Assembly (NCBI RefSeq): GCF_000497205.1
Contig: NZ_AYJW01000003.1
Coordinates: 1 to 64,000, forward strand
DNA from: Saccharopolyspora rectivirgula DSM 43747
Lineage (GTDB): Bacteria; Actinomycetota; Actinomycetes; Mycobacteriales; Pseudonocardiaceae
Reading direction: 5' to 3'
Length of the DNA stretch: 64,000 bases
Shown here: positions 1 through 8,303 of the stretch, piece after piece
Layout of the letters: the number at the start of each line of letters is the position of its first letter
Position numbering within the stretch: the first letter of the stretch is position 1
Notes under the pieces: generated by a model
Database searches by the model: none
Told to the model about the DNA's origin: nothing
Seen by the model: only the letters and a program-made list of their open reading frames with translations
Position numbers and translations under genes: made by a program

Positions 1-1565
1 GAACTGCCGGTCGGCGCGGCGACGGTGGAAGTCGAGGCGATGACCGCCGAACAGGCGATAGCGGTCCTCAGCAGAGGATTGGAGAGCACCGAGGGGGTGG
101 ATTGGCGTCCTCTGCTGGCGAGGACCGGGCGCTGGCCAGTACTGCTCTCCTTGGTCAACAGGCAGGTCCACGACCAGGTTTCCCGCGGTCTACCCGCCGT
201 CGAGGCGGCGCGGCAGGTGGCTGACCTGCTGGCAACCAATGGTCCGGCCACATTGGACGAGGACGATCTCGACCAGCTGAGCGAAGTGGACGTGAACGAC
301 CCCGAGCGGCGAAAAGAAGCGGTTGCCGCGACGGTCGAGAGCAGCTTGTCCCTGCTGGCGGAAAAAGACCACCGCAGGCTCGAAAGGTTCCTGGAACTCG
401 CGGTTTTCGCCGAAGACAGCACCATCTACGAGCAGACCTTGCGGACTTATTGGGGCCATACGGCGGGACTGGACGAGCACGAGGTCCGCAAGCTGTGCAC
501 GCGCCTGGCGGATTTGTCCTTGGTCCAGGGCTATCGGCTCGACGAAGGGCAACCGCGCCTCTGGCTGCACGACGTCATGCGGGACTACATCCGTCACCGC
601 ACGGGCACCGATCTCCCCACACTCCACCGGGCTCTGCTGAACGCCTACCGCGAGCACCTGCCCACTGCGGACGGCGTCACAGCCTGGTGGGAACTCCCCG
701 ACACCGAGCCCTACATGTGGCACGCGCTGTCCCGCCACCTCCACGAAGTCGCTTCGGCAACTGGAGACGCAGAACTCAATGCGGTCATCTGCGATTTCCG
801 GTGGATCACCGCGGTGCTTCGCAAGGAAGGCCCGGCCGCGGTGGAACGCGACCTCGAATGCACCAGCCACCCCCTCACGCCTGTGCTCCAACGCGTGATC
901 CGGCAGAACGCGCACCTGCTCGGCGCTCTCGAACCGCACAACGCCTTACCGGCCACGCTGCTGTCCCGCATGTACAGCTCCCCGAGCTGGCCGACTACCG
1001 CGCTGCTGCCGCGCGGACCATTCCTCCGCCCTACCTCGCACCTCGGCACGCACTCCCCGACGCTTCCCACCCAGCACTGCAACGCACTCTCGGCCATGAC
1101 GGGGGTGTGACTTCGGTGGCGATCAGCCCGGACGGCACGTGGCTGGCCAGCGCCAGCTACGACGGCACGGCGCGCCTGTGGAGCCCCGACGGAACACAAC
1201 TCGCCACCCTCACCGGACACACCGACTCCGTCTCGTCAGTGGCGATCAGCCCCGACAGCACCTGGCTCGCCACCACCAGCCGCGACCGCACAGTGCGCCT
1301 GTGGAGCCCCGACGGAACACAACTCGCCACCCTCACCGGACACACCGGCTCCGTCTGGTCAGTGGCGATCAGCCCCGACAGCACCTGGCTCGCCACCACC
1401 AGCCACGACGGCGTAGTACACCTGTGGGAGACGGCGACGCGGGAACACGTCACCGCGCTGAAGCTGGACTCCGAGCTCAGGGATTTGAAGTGGTTCCCTT
1501 CCGGCAACGCCCTCGCTGTCGGCGGGTCCAGTGGTCTCTACCTGCTCGACCTGCGAACCGAATAG
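1..1565 (+). pseudogene. NB-ARC ATPase / WD40-repeat protein, 5'-truncated by the window and frameshifted
   Basis: Reading frame 1 is open from the first base, so the gene begins upstream of the window. Its translation resembles the C-terminal half of an NB-ARC (APAF-1-like STAND ATPase) module plus the following helical linker, with LHDVMRDYIRH near base 570. Around base 970 (LLSRM) the homology moves to frame 3, which continues as a linker (HALPDASHPALQRTL) and at least three WD40 repeats ending LYLLDLRTE at 1565. Frame 1 stops at 1110. One small indel therefore separates the sensor ATPase from its propeller. Such proteins are thought to use the propeller to sense a ligand and the ATPase to oligomerise. 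Either the gene is inactivated or the assembly has an indel. The family call is firm; the disruption is directly visible. Confidence 0.8.
1172..1417 (+). repeat. Two tandem 123-bp near-identical WD40 repeat units
   Basis: Bases 1172-1294 and 1295-1417 are direct tandem copies of a 123-bp (41-codon) unit that encodes one WD40 blade. By eye they differ at only six positions. WD40 blades normally diverge strongly at DNA level, so this looks like a recent unit duplication or homogenisation within the propeller of the NB-ARC/WD40 gene. Confidence 0.85.
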
Positions 1566-1790
1566 CACGACTGCCGCAAGGCGCTCTGCGCTTCACCTTC
1601 CCCGCAGCAACGCGGGAACGGAGACTTGTTCCCGCGAAGCACCGGGTCCTGAAGTGCGGGCACGGCCGGGGCGAAACGCCCGAGGGACATCACTACGGGG
1701 GAGCAGTTGGGAGCAGCGCCGTGCGTTGAGCCGCTGCGGTTCGCTCGAGATGCGCTGGACCGGGGAAAGGAGCCCAGCCCGATGTCAAAG

Positions 1791-1822
1791 GCGTCTCCCG
1801 GCGCGCCGGCACCGGGAGACGC
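1791..1822 (-). terminator. Hairpin terminator after sodC
   Basis: GCGTCTCCCGG (1791-1801) is perfectly complementary to CCGGGAGACGC (1812-1822) with a 10-base loop. It lies 12 bases past the sodC stop on the minus strand. It has no T-tract, which is common for actinobacterial hairpins. Confidence 0.6.
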
Positions 1823-1834
1823 GAGAAGCAGTGC

Positions 1835-2419
1835 TCAGAAGTCGGCGCAGGCGATCTTGCCGCCGCCCTCGGCCTGGTGCACCACGATCGACTTGGCCGC
1901 ATCGGCGGACCGGTCGTTGTTCACGGTCGTGCCGCCTTCTCCGCGCTCGTCGGCGGTGAAGCCCAGGTGCACCTCGTTGGGCGGCTCCTCGGGCCCCTGC
2001 GGGTCGAACTTGAAGTGCGGGCCGCCCGCGTCCTGAGCGCAGGACTGGGCGTGCAGGTGCGAGACGTACTGCTCGCCGGGCTGGAGCCCCGTCATCCGGA
2101 CGGTGACCGTGGTGCCGCCGTCGTGGAGGGCCAGCCACGCGGTGCCGGCCGTGCCGTCGAAACCGGGGGGCCGGGTGTCCAGCAGCTCGAACTGCCCGGT
2201 GCGCAGCTGAGCTCCCTCGATCTGGTCCGCCGGGGTGGCCGAAGGATCACCCATGTCCGCCTGGCCCGCGTGGTGCGAGTGCTCGGCCCCGTGCGAGTGC
2301 TCGGAGTGGGAAGGTGCTGGCGCCGACTGCTGTGCTCCCTCGCCTCCGCAAGCGCTGAGGAGGGCACCGGTGAGCAGCGCCGCCCCTAACGCGAACGAAC
2401 GAGTAGCGGTGCTATGCAT
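1835..2419 (-). CDS. sodC: Cu/Zn-type superoxide dismutase family lipoprotein
   Basis: The product should dismutate superoxide at the outer face of the membrane. The start MHSTATRSF was preferred over two upstream Met codons because it gives a standard lipoprotein signal with lipobox LSAC and lipidated Cys24 (194 aa precursor). A His-rich linker follows at residues 38-50, a plausible metal-loading tail. Copper-site candidates are H121 and H123 (HLH), H135 (GGPHF) and H181 (VVHQ). Cys127 and Cys191 fit the conserved disulfide, and GGGKIAC is the family C-terminal signature. The usual zinc-site HxGD segment reads HLGF (H151), so the zinc Asp is not evident. This resembles copper-only variants, but that is inference. 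The gene stands alone, followed by a hairpin. Confidence 0.82.
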   Translation of the reverse strand: MHSTATRSFALGAALLTGALLSACGGEGAQQSAPAPSHSEHSHGAEHSHHAGQADMGDPSATPADQIEGAQLRTGQFELLDTRPPGFDGTAGTAWLALHDGGTTVTVRMTGLQPGEQYVSHLHAQSCAQDAGGPHFKFDPQGPEEPPNEVHLGFTADERGEGGTTVNNDRSADAAKSIVVHQAEGGGKIACADF

Positions 2420-2531
2420 GGCATGAAGGTAAGCCATGCCGACTTCCACCAGGCGCCCTGGTCAACAACCTCCGACCCGCGGCTGCGCGATGTGATCTCC
2501 GCCGCGCCACCTGACCGCGCCCGGGGCGCCT

Positions 2532-3125
2532 TCAGCCCTCGTCGCCGATCTCGCGGACCACCCGGGCGGGATTGCCCACCGCGACCACGTTCGCCGGCAG
2601 GTCCTTGACCACCACCGACCCGGCGCCCACGACGGTGTTGTCCCCGATGGTCACCCCCGGCCCGACGATCACGCCGCCCCCGAGCCACACGTTGTCGCCG
2701 ATGGTGATGGGCTCGGCCGCTTCGAGCTTGTCCCGGCGCATCACCGGGTCCACCGGGTGGGTGGGCGTCAGCAGCTGCACGTTCGGGCCGAGCTGGCAGT
2801 CCTCCCCGATCCGCACCTGCGCCACGTCCAGGCACACCAGGTTGTAATTGGCGAAGGTGCGCGCCCCCACGTGCGTGTTCTCCCCGTAGTCGAAGAAGAA
2901 CGGCGGTTTGAGGAACACGCCCTCCCCCACCGAGCCGAGCAGCTGCTGCAGGATCGGGAACACCTTCGACAGGTCCTGCGCCGCCACCCGCCGGGCCTCC
3001 TCCTGCAGCGCCACGGCCCGCTGCGCCAACCGCTCGTTCTCCGGATCGTCAGCGATGTACAGGTCCCCGGCCAGCATGCGTTCGCGGTTCGTCCGCGGAT
3101 CTCCGGCGAAGTAGTCCACAGCCAC
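2532..3125 (-). CDS. Sugar O-acetyltransferase (maltose/NodL-type, left-handed beta-helix)
   Basis: The 197-residue protein has the N-terminal mac domain of maltose/galactoside acetyltransferases (RERMLAGDLYIADDPE near residues 14-29). This is followed by hexapeptide repeats such as IGDNVWLGGGVIV and IGDNTVVGAGSVV. The predicted catalytic histidine lies in TPTHPVDP. It would transfer acetyl from acetyl-CoA to a sugar hydroxyl, probably in the cytoplasm as a trimer. Length is normal for the family. It shares the strand with sodC and arsC, but gaps over 100 bases on either side suggest a single-gene unit. The exact sugar acceptor cannot be told. Confidence 0.85.
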   Translation of the reverse strand: MAVDYFAGDPRTNRERMLAGDLYIADDPENERLAQRAVALQEEARRVAAQDLSKVFPILQQLLGSVGEGVFLKPPFFFDYGENTHVGARTFANYNLVCLDVAQVRIGEDCQLGPNVQLLTPTHPVDPVMRRDKLEAAEPITIGDNVWLGGGVIVGPGVTIGDNTVVGAGSVVVKDLPANVVAVGNPARVVREIGDEG

Positions 3126-3317
3126 CCCGCCACCTTAGAGCCCGCTCCCGCGGACGCCAGCACAGCCGCCCGGTGGTTCCGCGAGGCGGAATCCGCGAAC
3201 GAATGACAGCACCAGTCCACCGGACCGGCACGCGAACCAGAGCGCTTGAGCGACTCCCCCGCTGCAAGCTTCGTCGACCGGATACCGCCTCTTCACGCAT
3301 CCGGCGCGGGACTGCCC

Positions 3318-3743
3318 CTACGGCCGGCCCGCACCATCAAACGCCGGGAGGAGCTCGGCGATCAGCTTCCGCACGCGCTGATCGATGTCCTCGCGGATTC
3401 GGCGGACTTCGGCCACGGACTTCCCAGCAGGATCGGCCACCTGCCAATCGAGGTAGCGCTTGCCCGGGAACACCGGGCAAGCATCACCGCAGCCCATGGT
3501 GATCACCACGTCGGCGGCTTCCACGGCACCGGTGGTGAGCTTCGTCGGGACGTTCCGGGAAAGATCGATGCCGAGCTCGCGCATCACCTCGACCACCGCG
3601 GGGTTGATGGTGTCCGCGGGGGCAGAACCGGCGGAACGAACGGCCACCCGGCCTCCGGAGTGGTGCTGCAGCAGTGCGGCGGCCATCTGGGACCGCCCGG
3701 CGTTGTGCACGCAGACGAACAGCACTTCGGGTGCAGCGGACAA
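3318..3743 (-). CDS. arsC: Arsenate reductase (low-molecular-weight phosphatase type)
   Basis: It reduces arsenate to arsenite in the cytoplasm. The P-loop CVHNAGRS (Cys11 to Arg17) holds the nucleophilic Cys, and Cys85 and Cys89 in MGCGDACP are the likely relay cysteines of the thioredoxin-coupled class. I chose the TTG at 3743 because GAGGAGG (3749-3755) sits five bases upstream and gives a family-length protein of 141 aa. A longer frame from 3824 would run into the preceding pump relic. The gene is last in an arsR - acr3 relic - arsC series. With the pump broken, the arsenite it forms has no exporter encoded here. Confidence 0.88.
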   Translation of the reverse strand: MSAAPEVLFVCVHNAGRSQMAAALLQHHSGGRVAVRSAGSAPADTINPAVVEVMRELGIDLSRNVPTKLTTGAVEAADVVITMGCGDACPVFPGKRYLDWQVADPAGKSVAEVRRIREDIDQRVRKLIAELLPAFDGAGRP

Positions 3744-3779
3744 CAAGTCCTCCTCACAGGACAGCGGACGACGAACTGG

Positions 3780-4068
3780 GGTTCGGTGGAGCACCGCAGG
3801 CCGGTTTCCCGGGCTGGAAACCACCGCCGAGCAGCCAGACCGACATGACCCAGGACCGGAACCTCGATGAACGGACCACCGACTCCGGCGGGAGTCCGTC
3901 CACCGGTGACGCCGAAAGTCCCCGTGGCCACGGGGTTCGAATCGTTCCCGCGGCGGTGAACGGCGACGTCCCCGATGCCCAGCCCGAGTCGATGGCGTTG
4001 CTCAGAACGAACGAGCTGACCCGCACGACCGCGAAGCAGGTCAGCAGCGGCTGCACGGCCCGGGTCAC
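3780..4068 (-). pseudogene. acr3: Relic of an Acr3-type arsenite efflux pump (C-terminal third only)
   Basis: The stretch overlaps the arsR stop and translates as two pieces of an Acr3 C-terminus. The first, in frame from 4068, reads PLLTCFAVV..SSFVLSNAIDSGW..FTAAG. After the G of FTAAG near 3953, homology shifts frame to VATGTFGVTGG..AGVGGPFIEVPVLGHVGLAARRWFP. This matches the Acr3 pattern FTAAGNNFE..IATFGVTSGQALAGVVGPLIEVPVL as I know it from the family. Roughly the first two thirds (about eight membrane helices) are absent, and one base is lost at the shift. The pump cannot function. The end near 3780 is approximate. The call rests on remembered family sequence, not a search. Confidence 0.75.
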
Positions 4069-4427
4069 GCCGCTCCTTCTTCGGCGGGGGCCAATGCCCG
4101 GGACATCAGCCGCAGGGTTTCGGGACGCACCCGGTAGTAGATCCACGTTCCGCGGCGCTCTCCCTCGATCACCCCGGCTTCCCGCAACACTTTGAGGTGG
4201 TGGGAGATCGTCGGGCCGGACAGGTCGAACGCGTCGGTCAGGTCGCACACGCAGGCTTCTCCACCGGGGTGCGAAGCGATCAGCGACAGCAGGCGCAGCC
4301 GCACCGGCTCACCGATGGCTTTGAACACCCGCGCCAGTTCCGCCGCTTGGTCCGCGGTCAACGGTTCTCGCAGCACTGGCGAGCAGCAGGGCACCACCTG
4401 CGCCGCACCCGAGCTTTGATTCGACAT
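4065..4427 (-). CDS. arsR: ArsR-family arsenic-responsive repressor
   Basis: A 120-residue winged-helix repressor of the SmtB/ArsR family. The metalloid site ACVCDL (Cys59, Cys61) lies at the start of the recognition region, as in classical arsenite sensors. The helix-turn-helix spans about residues 66-85 (LSGPTISHHLKVLREAG). An extra Cys pair sits at 14-15. It probably binds the shared region with divergent arsI and releases DNA on arsenite or organoarsenical binding. The stop overlaps the start of the Acr3 relic by a GTGA overlap, showing that the pump was once translationally coupled to arsR. Confidence 0.92.
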   Translation of the reverse strand: MSNQSSGAAQVVPCCSPVLREPLTADQAAELARVFKAIGEPVRLRLLSLIASHPGGEACVCDLTDAFDLSGPTISHHLKVLREAGVIEGERRGTWIYYRVRPETLRLMSRALAPAEEGAA

Positions 4428-4509
4428 ATTTCTATGTTGACAGTTGTCTATTCAAGGAGCAAGCTGCCGATACCAGATGGTTAGACGAACATCTAAACAA
4501 GGAGTTGGG
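4428..4509. promoter_or_regulatory. arsR-arsI divergent control region
   Basis: The 82-base gap is AT-rich compared with its surroundings. It holds a TTGACA hexamer at 4437-4442 and an inverted repeat TTAGA-cgaaca-TCTAA (4481-4496) just before the arsI ribosome-binding site. These are plausible promoter and ArsR operator elements. Assignment of the operator is inference from position and symmetry. Confidence 0.45.
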
Positions 4510-4941
4510 ATGTCCCGCGTGCAACTGGCCCTCCGGGTCGGCGACCTGGAAGCCTCCATCGCGTTCTACGCCAAGCTCTTCAACACCGAACCGGCCAAGC
4601 GGCGCCCCGGCTACGCCAACTTCACCATCACCGAACCCCCGCTGAAACTCGTGCTGCTGCAAGGAGAAGAGGGCCAGCGCGCAGTCCTCGACCACCTCGG
4701 CATCGAAGTCGGCAGCACCGAACAAGTCACCGAGGCCATCGACCGGCTCAACGCACTGGGCATGCCGACCCGAACCGAACTGGACACCACCTGCTGCTAC
4801 GCCCGCCAGGACAAGGTGTGGGTCCAGGGGCCCGGCCAAGAACCCTGGGAGGTCTACACCGTCAAAGCCGACTCAGCGACCTTCAGCGCTCCCACCGCAG
4901 CGACCCCGCAGTGCTGCTCCGAGCAGGCAACCGCGGAGTGA
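4510..4941 (+). CDS. arsI: ArsI-type C-As lyase (VOC/glyoxalase fold), organoarsenical resistance
   Basis: ArsI enzymes cleave the carbon-arsenic bond of trivalent organoarsenicals such as MAs(III) with O2 and Fe(II). The 143-residue protein has the vicinal Cys pair TTCCYA (Cys95-Cys96) that binds arsenic. Candidate iron ligands are Gln5, His62 and Glu114, at the positions used in characterised ArsI. The ATG at 4510 follows AAGGAG with normal spacing. It is divergent from arsR. Cadmium-induced CadI proteins are close relatives, but the CC pair and context favour ArsI. The product of the reaction is arsenite, which again lacks an encoded exporter in this window. Confidence 0.85.
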   Translation: MSRVQLALRVGDLEASIAFYAKLFNTEPAKRRPGYANFTITEPPLKLVLLQGEEGQRAVLDHLGIEVGSTEQVTEAIDRLNALGMPTRTELDTTCCYARQDKVWVQGPGQEPWEVYTVKADSATFSAPTAATPQCCSEQATAE

Positions 4942-5059
4942 GGCCCCTTCCAGAGCCCGGCGAACACCTGTGCCGCCACCTGCCTCTTGCCCGAATGGTT
5001 TGATCAAGCTCCCGCTCGGGGTAAGCGCGGAGCAACGAGCACCCGAGCAGGAGAGCGGA

Positions 5060-6538
5060 ATGGCCGTGGTAGATCAGCAACCCACCCCGTACACAGGTTT
5101 CGACCGGATGCTGATCGACGGTGAATGGCGGCGCGGTTCCACCGGCGACACCTTCACCGACACCAACCCCTACTCCGGCGCAACGCTGACCGAAATCCAA
5201 CTGGCCAGCGCCGACGACGTGGACACCGCCTACCGAGCGGCCCAGCGGGCGCAGCGCGACTGGGCCGCCGCTCCCGCGCAGGAACGCAGCGAAGTGCTGC
5301 TGCGCGCCGCGGAGATCATGCGGCAGCGCCAGGAGGAGATCGTCGGTTGGTTGATAGCCGAAGCGGGCGGCACTCGGCCGCGGGCCGAGTTCGAATGCCA
5401 ACTGGTGCGGTCGTTCACCCTGGAAGCCGCGTCCTACCCGACGCGGATGAGCGGGCGGATCCTCACTTCCGGCATCCCCGGCAAGGAGAACCGGGTGTAC
5501 CGCAAGCCCGCCGGGGTGGTCTGCGTGATCAGCCCGTGGAACTTCCCGCTGCAGCTGTCCAACCGCTCGGTCTCGCCCGCGCTGGCCCTCGGCAACGCGG
5601 TGGTGCTCAAACCCGCCAGCGACACCCCGGTCACCGGCGCGCTGCTGCTGGCCAAGATCTTCGAAGAAGCCGGCCTGCCCCCGGGCGTGCTCAACGTGGT
5701 GATCGGCCGGGGTCGGGAAGTCGGCAGCGCCCTGCACACCCACCCGGTGCCCAGTGTGGTGTCCTTCACCGGCTCCACCGAGGTCGGGAAGGGAATCGCC
5801 CAACAGGCCGGGCTCAAGCGGCTGGCGCTGGAACTGGGCGGCAACGGGCCCCTGGTGGTCCTCGACGACGCGAACATCGAACAGGCCGTCCAGGCCGCCC
5901 TGCACGGCAGCTTCGTGCACCAGGGCCAGGTGTGCATGGCCACCAACCGGATCATCGTGGACCGCAGCGTCCAGGACAAGTTCACCGAACTGCTCGTGCA
6001 GCGGGCCCGCGAGCTGCGCACCGGGGACCCCGCCTATCCGGAGACCCAGATCGGACCGGTCATCAACCGCACCCAGCTGGAGTCCATCCAGGACAAGATC
6101 TCGCGGGCCGAGCAGGACGGCGCGGACGTGCTGGTGTCCGGAGAGCCGGAAGGCCCCGCCGGACTGGTGCTGCCCCCGCACGTGGTCCTCGGGAACAACC
6201 GGTCGGCGACCGCGCGGGAAGAAGTGTTCGGCCCGGTGGCCACCATCATCCCGGCCGACGACGCGGAACACGCCCTGCAGCTGGCCAACGACACCGAATA
6301 CGGCCTGTCCAGCGCGGTGTTCACCGGGAACCTCGAACGGGGGGTTCGCTTCGCCTCCCGGATCGAAGCGGGCATGACCCACGTCAACGACACCACCGTC
6401 AACGACGAGCCCAACATCGCCTTCGGCGGGGAGAAGGACTCCGGGATGGGCAGGTTCGGCGGCGAGGGGGCCATCGACGAGTTCACCACAGACCACTGGA
6501 TCAGCGTCCAGCACCAGCCGCGCGACCTACCGCTCTGA
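5060..6538 (+). CDS. NAD(P)-dependent aldehyde dehydrogenase (aromatic aldehyde type)
   Basis: It oxidises an aldehyde to the acid. The 492-aa protein carries all class signatures: PWNFP with oxyanion Asn161, cofactor Lys184 (LKPAS), the Rossmann SFTGSTEVG, general base Glu258 (ELGGNGP) and catalytic Cys292 (GQVCMAT). The pattern, with EAGGTRPRAEFE near residue 101, is close to benzaldehyde/vanillin dehydrogenases. Start ATG 5060 follows GGAG. It converges with a second dehydrogenase of similar type at 6739 but with only modest sequence similarity, so they are paralogous rather than recently duplicated. The substrate is not identifiable. Confidence 0.88.
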   Translation: MAVVDQQPTPYTGFDRMLIDGEWRRGSTGDTFTDTNPYSGATLTEIQLASADDVDTAYRAAQRAQRDWAAAPAQERSEVLLRAAEIMRQRQEEIVGWLIAEAGGTRPRAEFECQLVRSFTLEAASYPTRMSGRILTSGIPGKENRVYRKPAGVVCVISPWNFPLQLSNRSVSPALALGNAVVLKPASDTPVTGALLLAKIFEEAGLPPGVLNVVIGRGREVGSALHTHPVPSVVSFTGSTEVGKGIAQQAGLKRLALELGGNGPLVVLDDANIEQAVQAALHGSFVHQGQVCMATNRIIVDRSVQDKFTELLVQRARELRTGDPAYPETQIGPVINRTQLESIQDKISRAEQDGADVLVSGEPEGPAGLVLPPHVVLGNNRSATAREEVFGPVATIIPADDAEHALQLANDTEYGLSSAVFTGNLERGVRFASRIEAGMTHVNDTTVNDEPNIAFGGEKDSGMGRFGGEGAIDEFTTDHWISVQHQPRDLPL

Positions 6539-6738
6539 CCCCAGGTCGATGTCCTCCACATCGGACGATCCTGCTCCGATGTGGACTGATATCCGTCCCG
6601 TGGAACTGAACACCTCTCCCGCTTTGGCCTTGGGAAATCGACTCCACGCGCGACCGGCGCCGGCAAGAGCCGAAGCCTTGCTGCCGGAACGCAACCGCCG
6701 GCCCGCCGAACAGCGGACCGGCGGCACCGCGGAAGGGC

Positions 6739-8202
6739 TCAGAACGGGAACTGCGCGTGCCGGGAGCGGAACGTCAGCCACCTGGTCTCGGTGAACGAGT
6801 CCACCCCGTTGCGGCCCCCGAACCGGCCGTAGCCGGAGTCCTTCACACCGCCGAACGGGGCCTGCGGCTCGTCCCCGACGGACTGGTCGTTGATGTGGAA
6901 GATCCCGGTCTGCACCCGCTGGCCGATCTCCCAGCCGCGCCGGACGTCCTCGGTGATCACCCCCGCGGTCAAGCCGTACGGGGTGCTGTTGATGACCTCG
7001 ACCGCGTCCTCCACCCGGTCGTAGGGCAGCACGGTGGTGACCGGGCCGAAGATCTCCTCGGAGTGGATCCGCTGCTGCGGGGTGACGTTGCTGAGCACCG
7101 TCGGGGCGAGCAGCGCCCCCTTCGGGGGCTCCCCGCCGCAGTGCGCCACCGCCCCCTTGGCGAGGGCGTCCTCCACCAGTCCGAAGATCCGCTCGGCGGC
7201 CGCGGCGCTGATCACCGGGCCGATCACGGTGTCCGGGGCGTCCGGGGCGCCGCAGGGCAGCCCGGCGACCTTCTCGGCGAACCGCTCGGTGAACTCCTGC
7301 TCGAGCTCCCGCGGCACCAGCACCCGGTCCGCGGACATGCAGATCTGCCCGGCGTTCATGAACGCCCCGAAGGTGACGGCGTTGACCGCGTAGTCGAGGT
7401 CGGCGTCGTCGAGCACCAGGATCGAGTTCTTGCCGCCGAGTTCCAGCACCGCCGGCTTGAGGTGCTTGGCGGCCTCCACCCCGATCGAACGCCCCACCGC
7501 GGTGGAGCCGGTGAAGTTGACCCGCCGCACCCGCGGGTCGGCGATGAGCGCGTTGCCGACCTCGGCGGCGTCCGCGCGGGCGTTGGTGACCACGTTGAGC
7601 ACGCCGTCCGGCAGCCCCGCCTCCTGCATGATCTCGGCCAGCAGCAGGCCTGCCGAGATCGGGGCGTCCTCGCTCGGCTTGAGCACCACCGTGTTGCCGG
7701 TGGCGATCGGCACCGCGAACGAGCGGACTCCCAGGATCAGCGGGGCGTTCCACGGGGCGAACGCGGCCACCACACCGGCGGGCTGGCGCAGCGCGAACCC
7801 CCACGCCCCGCTGTCCGCACTGGACAGGACTTCGCCGCGCGGCGCGGTGGTCACCGCCGCGGCTTCCCGCAGGACGTCCGCGGCGAGCCCGACGTTGAAC
7901 AGCGCCCACGGCCGGGTGCCGCCCACCTCCTGGGCCATCAGCGGCACCACGTCGTCGGCGCGTGCTTCCAGCAGATCGGCGGCGCGCAGGAAGATCCGGC
8001 GGCGCGTGCCGGGATCGGTGGCGGACCATTCGTCGAACGCGGCCGCGGCCGCGTCCACCGCCGCGGTCGCGTCGTCCGGCGAAGCAGCCGCGACGGTCGC
8101 GAACACCTCACCGGTCCAGGGATTGGTGTCCTGCTCGGTGCGCCCGGTCGAGGAGGGGCGGGACGCGCCGCCGATGAACAGCTGCCGCTCCACAGGAGCC
8201 AT
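6739..8202 (-). CDS. Aldehyde dehydrogenase of the Rieske/amidohydrolase cluster
   Basis: A 487-residue aldehyde dehydrogenase with PWNAP (Asn152), LKPSE (Lys175), NFTGSTAVG, ELGGKNS (Glu254) and GQICMS (Cys288), so it should be active. The sequence resembles salicylaldehyde/benzaldehyde dehydrogenases. It is the last gene of the minus-strand series Rieske ferredoxin, 96-aa protein, amidohydrolase, dehydrogenase. A 101-base gap with a hairpin lies before it. If the upstream amidohydrolase decarboxylates a muconate semialdehyde or aromatic acid, this enzyme could oxidise the resulting aldehyde. That pathway order is inference. Start MAPVERQ is the first Met of the conserved region; its ribosome-binding site is weak. 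Confidence 0.88.
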   Translation of the reverse strand: MAPVERQLFIGGASRPSSTGRTEQDTNPWTGEVFATVAAASPDDATAAVDAAAAAFDEWSATDPGTRRRIFLRAADLLEARADDVVPLMAQEVGGTRPWALFNVGLAADVLREAAAVTTAPRGEVLSSADSGAWGFALRQPAGVVAAFAPWNAPLILGVRSFAVPIATGNTVVLKPSEDAPISAGLLLAEIMQEAGLPDGVLNVVTNARADAAEVGNALIADPRVRRVNFTGSTAVGRSIGVEAAKHLKPAVLELGGKNSILVLDDADLDYAVNAVTFGAFMNAGQICMSADRVLVPRELEQEFTERFAEKVAGLPCGAPDAPDTVIGPVISAAAAERIFGLVEDALAKGAVAHCGGEPPKGALLAPTVLSNVTPQQRIHSEEIFGPVTTVLPYDRVEDAVEVINSTPYGLTAGVITEDVRRGWEIGQRVQTGIFHINDQSVGDEPQAPFGGVKDSGYGRFGGRNGVDSFTETRWLTFRSRHAQFPF

Positions 8203-8227
8203 GTGCTTCTCGCTTCCACTCGTTGAA

Positions 8228-8282
8228 AAGACCCGCACTCGCCGCCCACTCCTACTCCGGTCGGACGGCCAGCGCGGGTCTT
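8228..8282 (-). other. Intercistronic inverted repeat
   Basis: AAGACCCGC (8228-8236) pairs perfectly with GCGGGTCTT (8274-8282) across a 37-base GC-rich loop. It lies between the amidohydrolase stop and the dehydrogenase start. It could be an attenuator, a processing site or a partial terminator. Confidence 0.4.
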
Positions 8283-8303
8283 CGCTTCTGCTGGACGAAA
8301 GGA

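Noticed and set aside
3920..3955. A tRNA-like T-loop (GGGGTTCGAATC)
   Set aside because: The preceding bases form no acceptor, D or anticodon stems, and the stretch lies within the Acr3 relic, whose minus-strand translation explains it.
6739..8202. Recent duplication of the two aldehyde dehydrogenases
   Set aside because: They share catalytic motifs only and differ widely elsewhere; their convergent orientation and different neighbours argue for separate origins.
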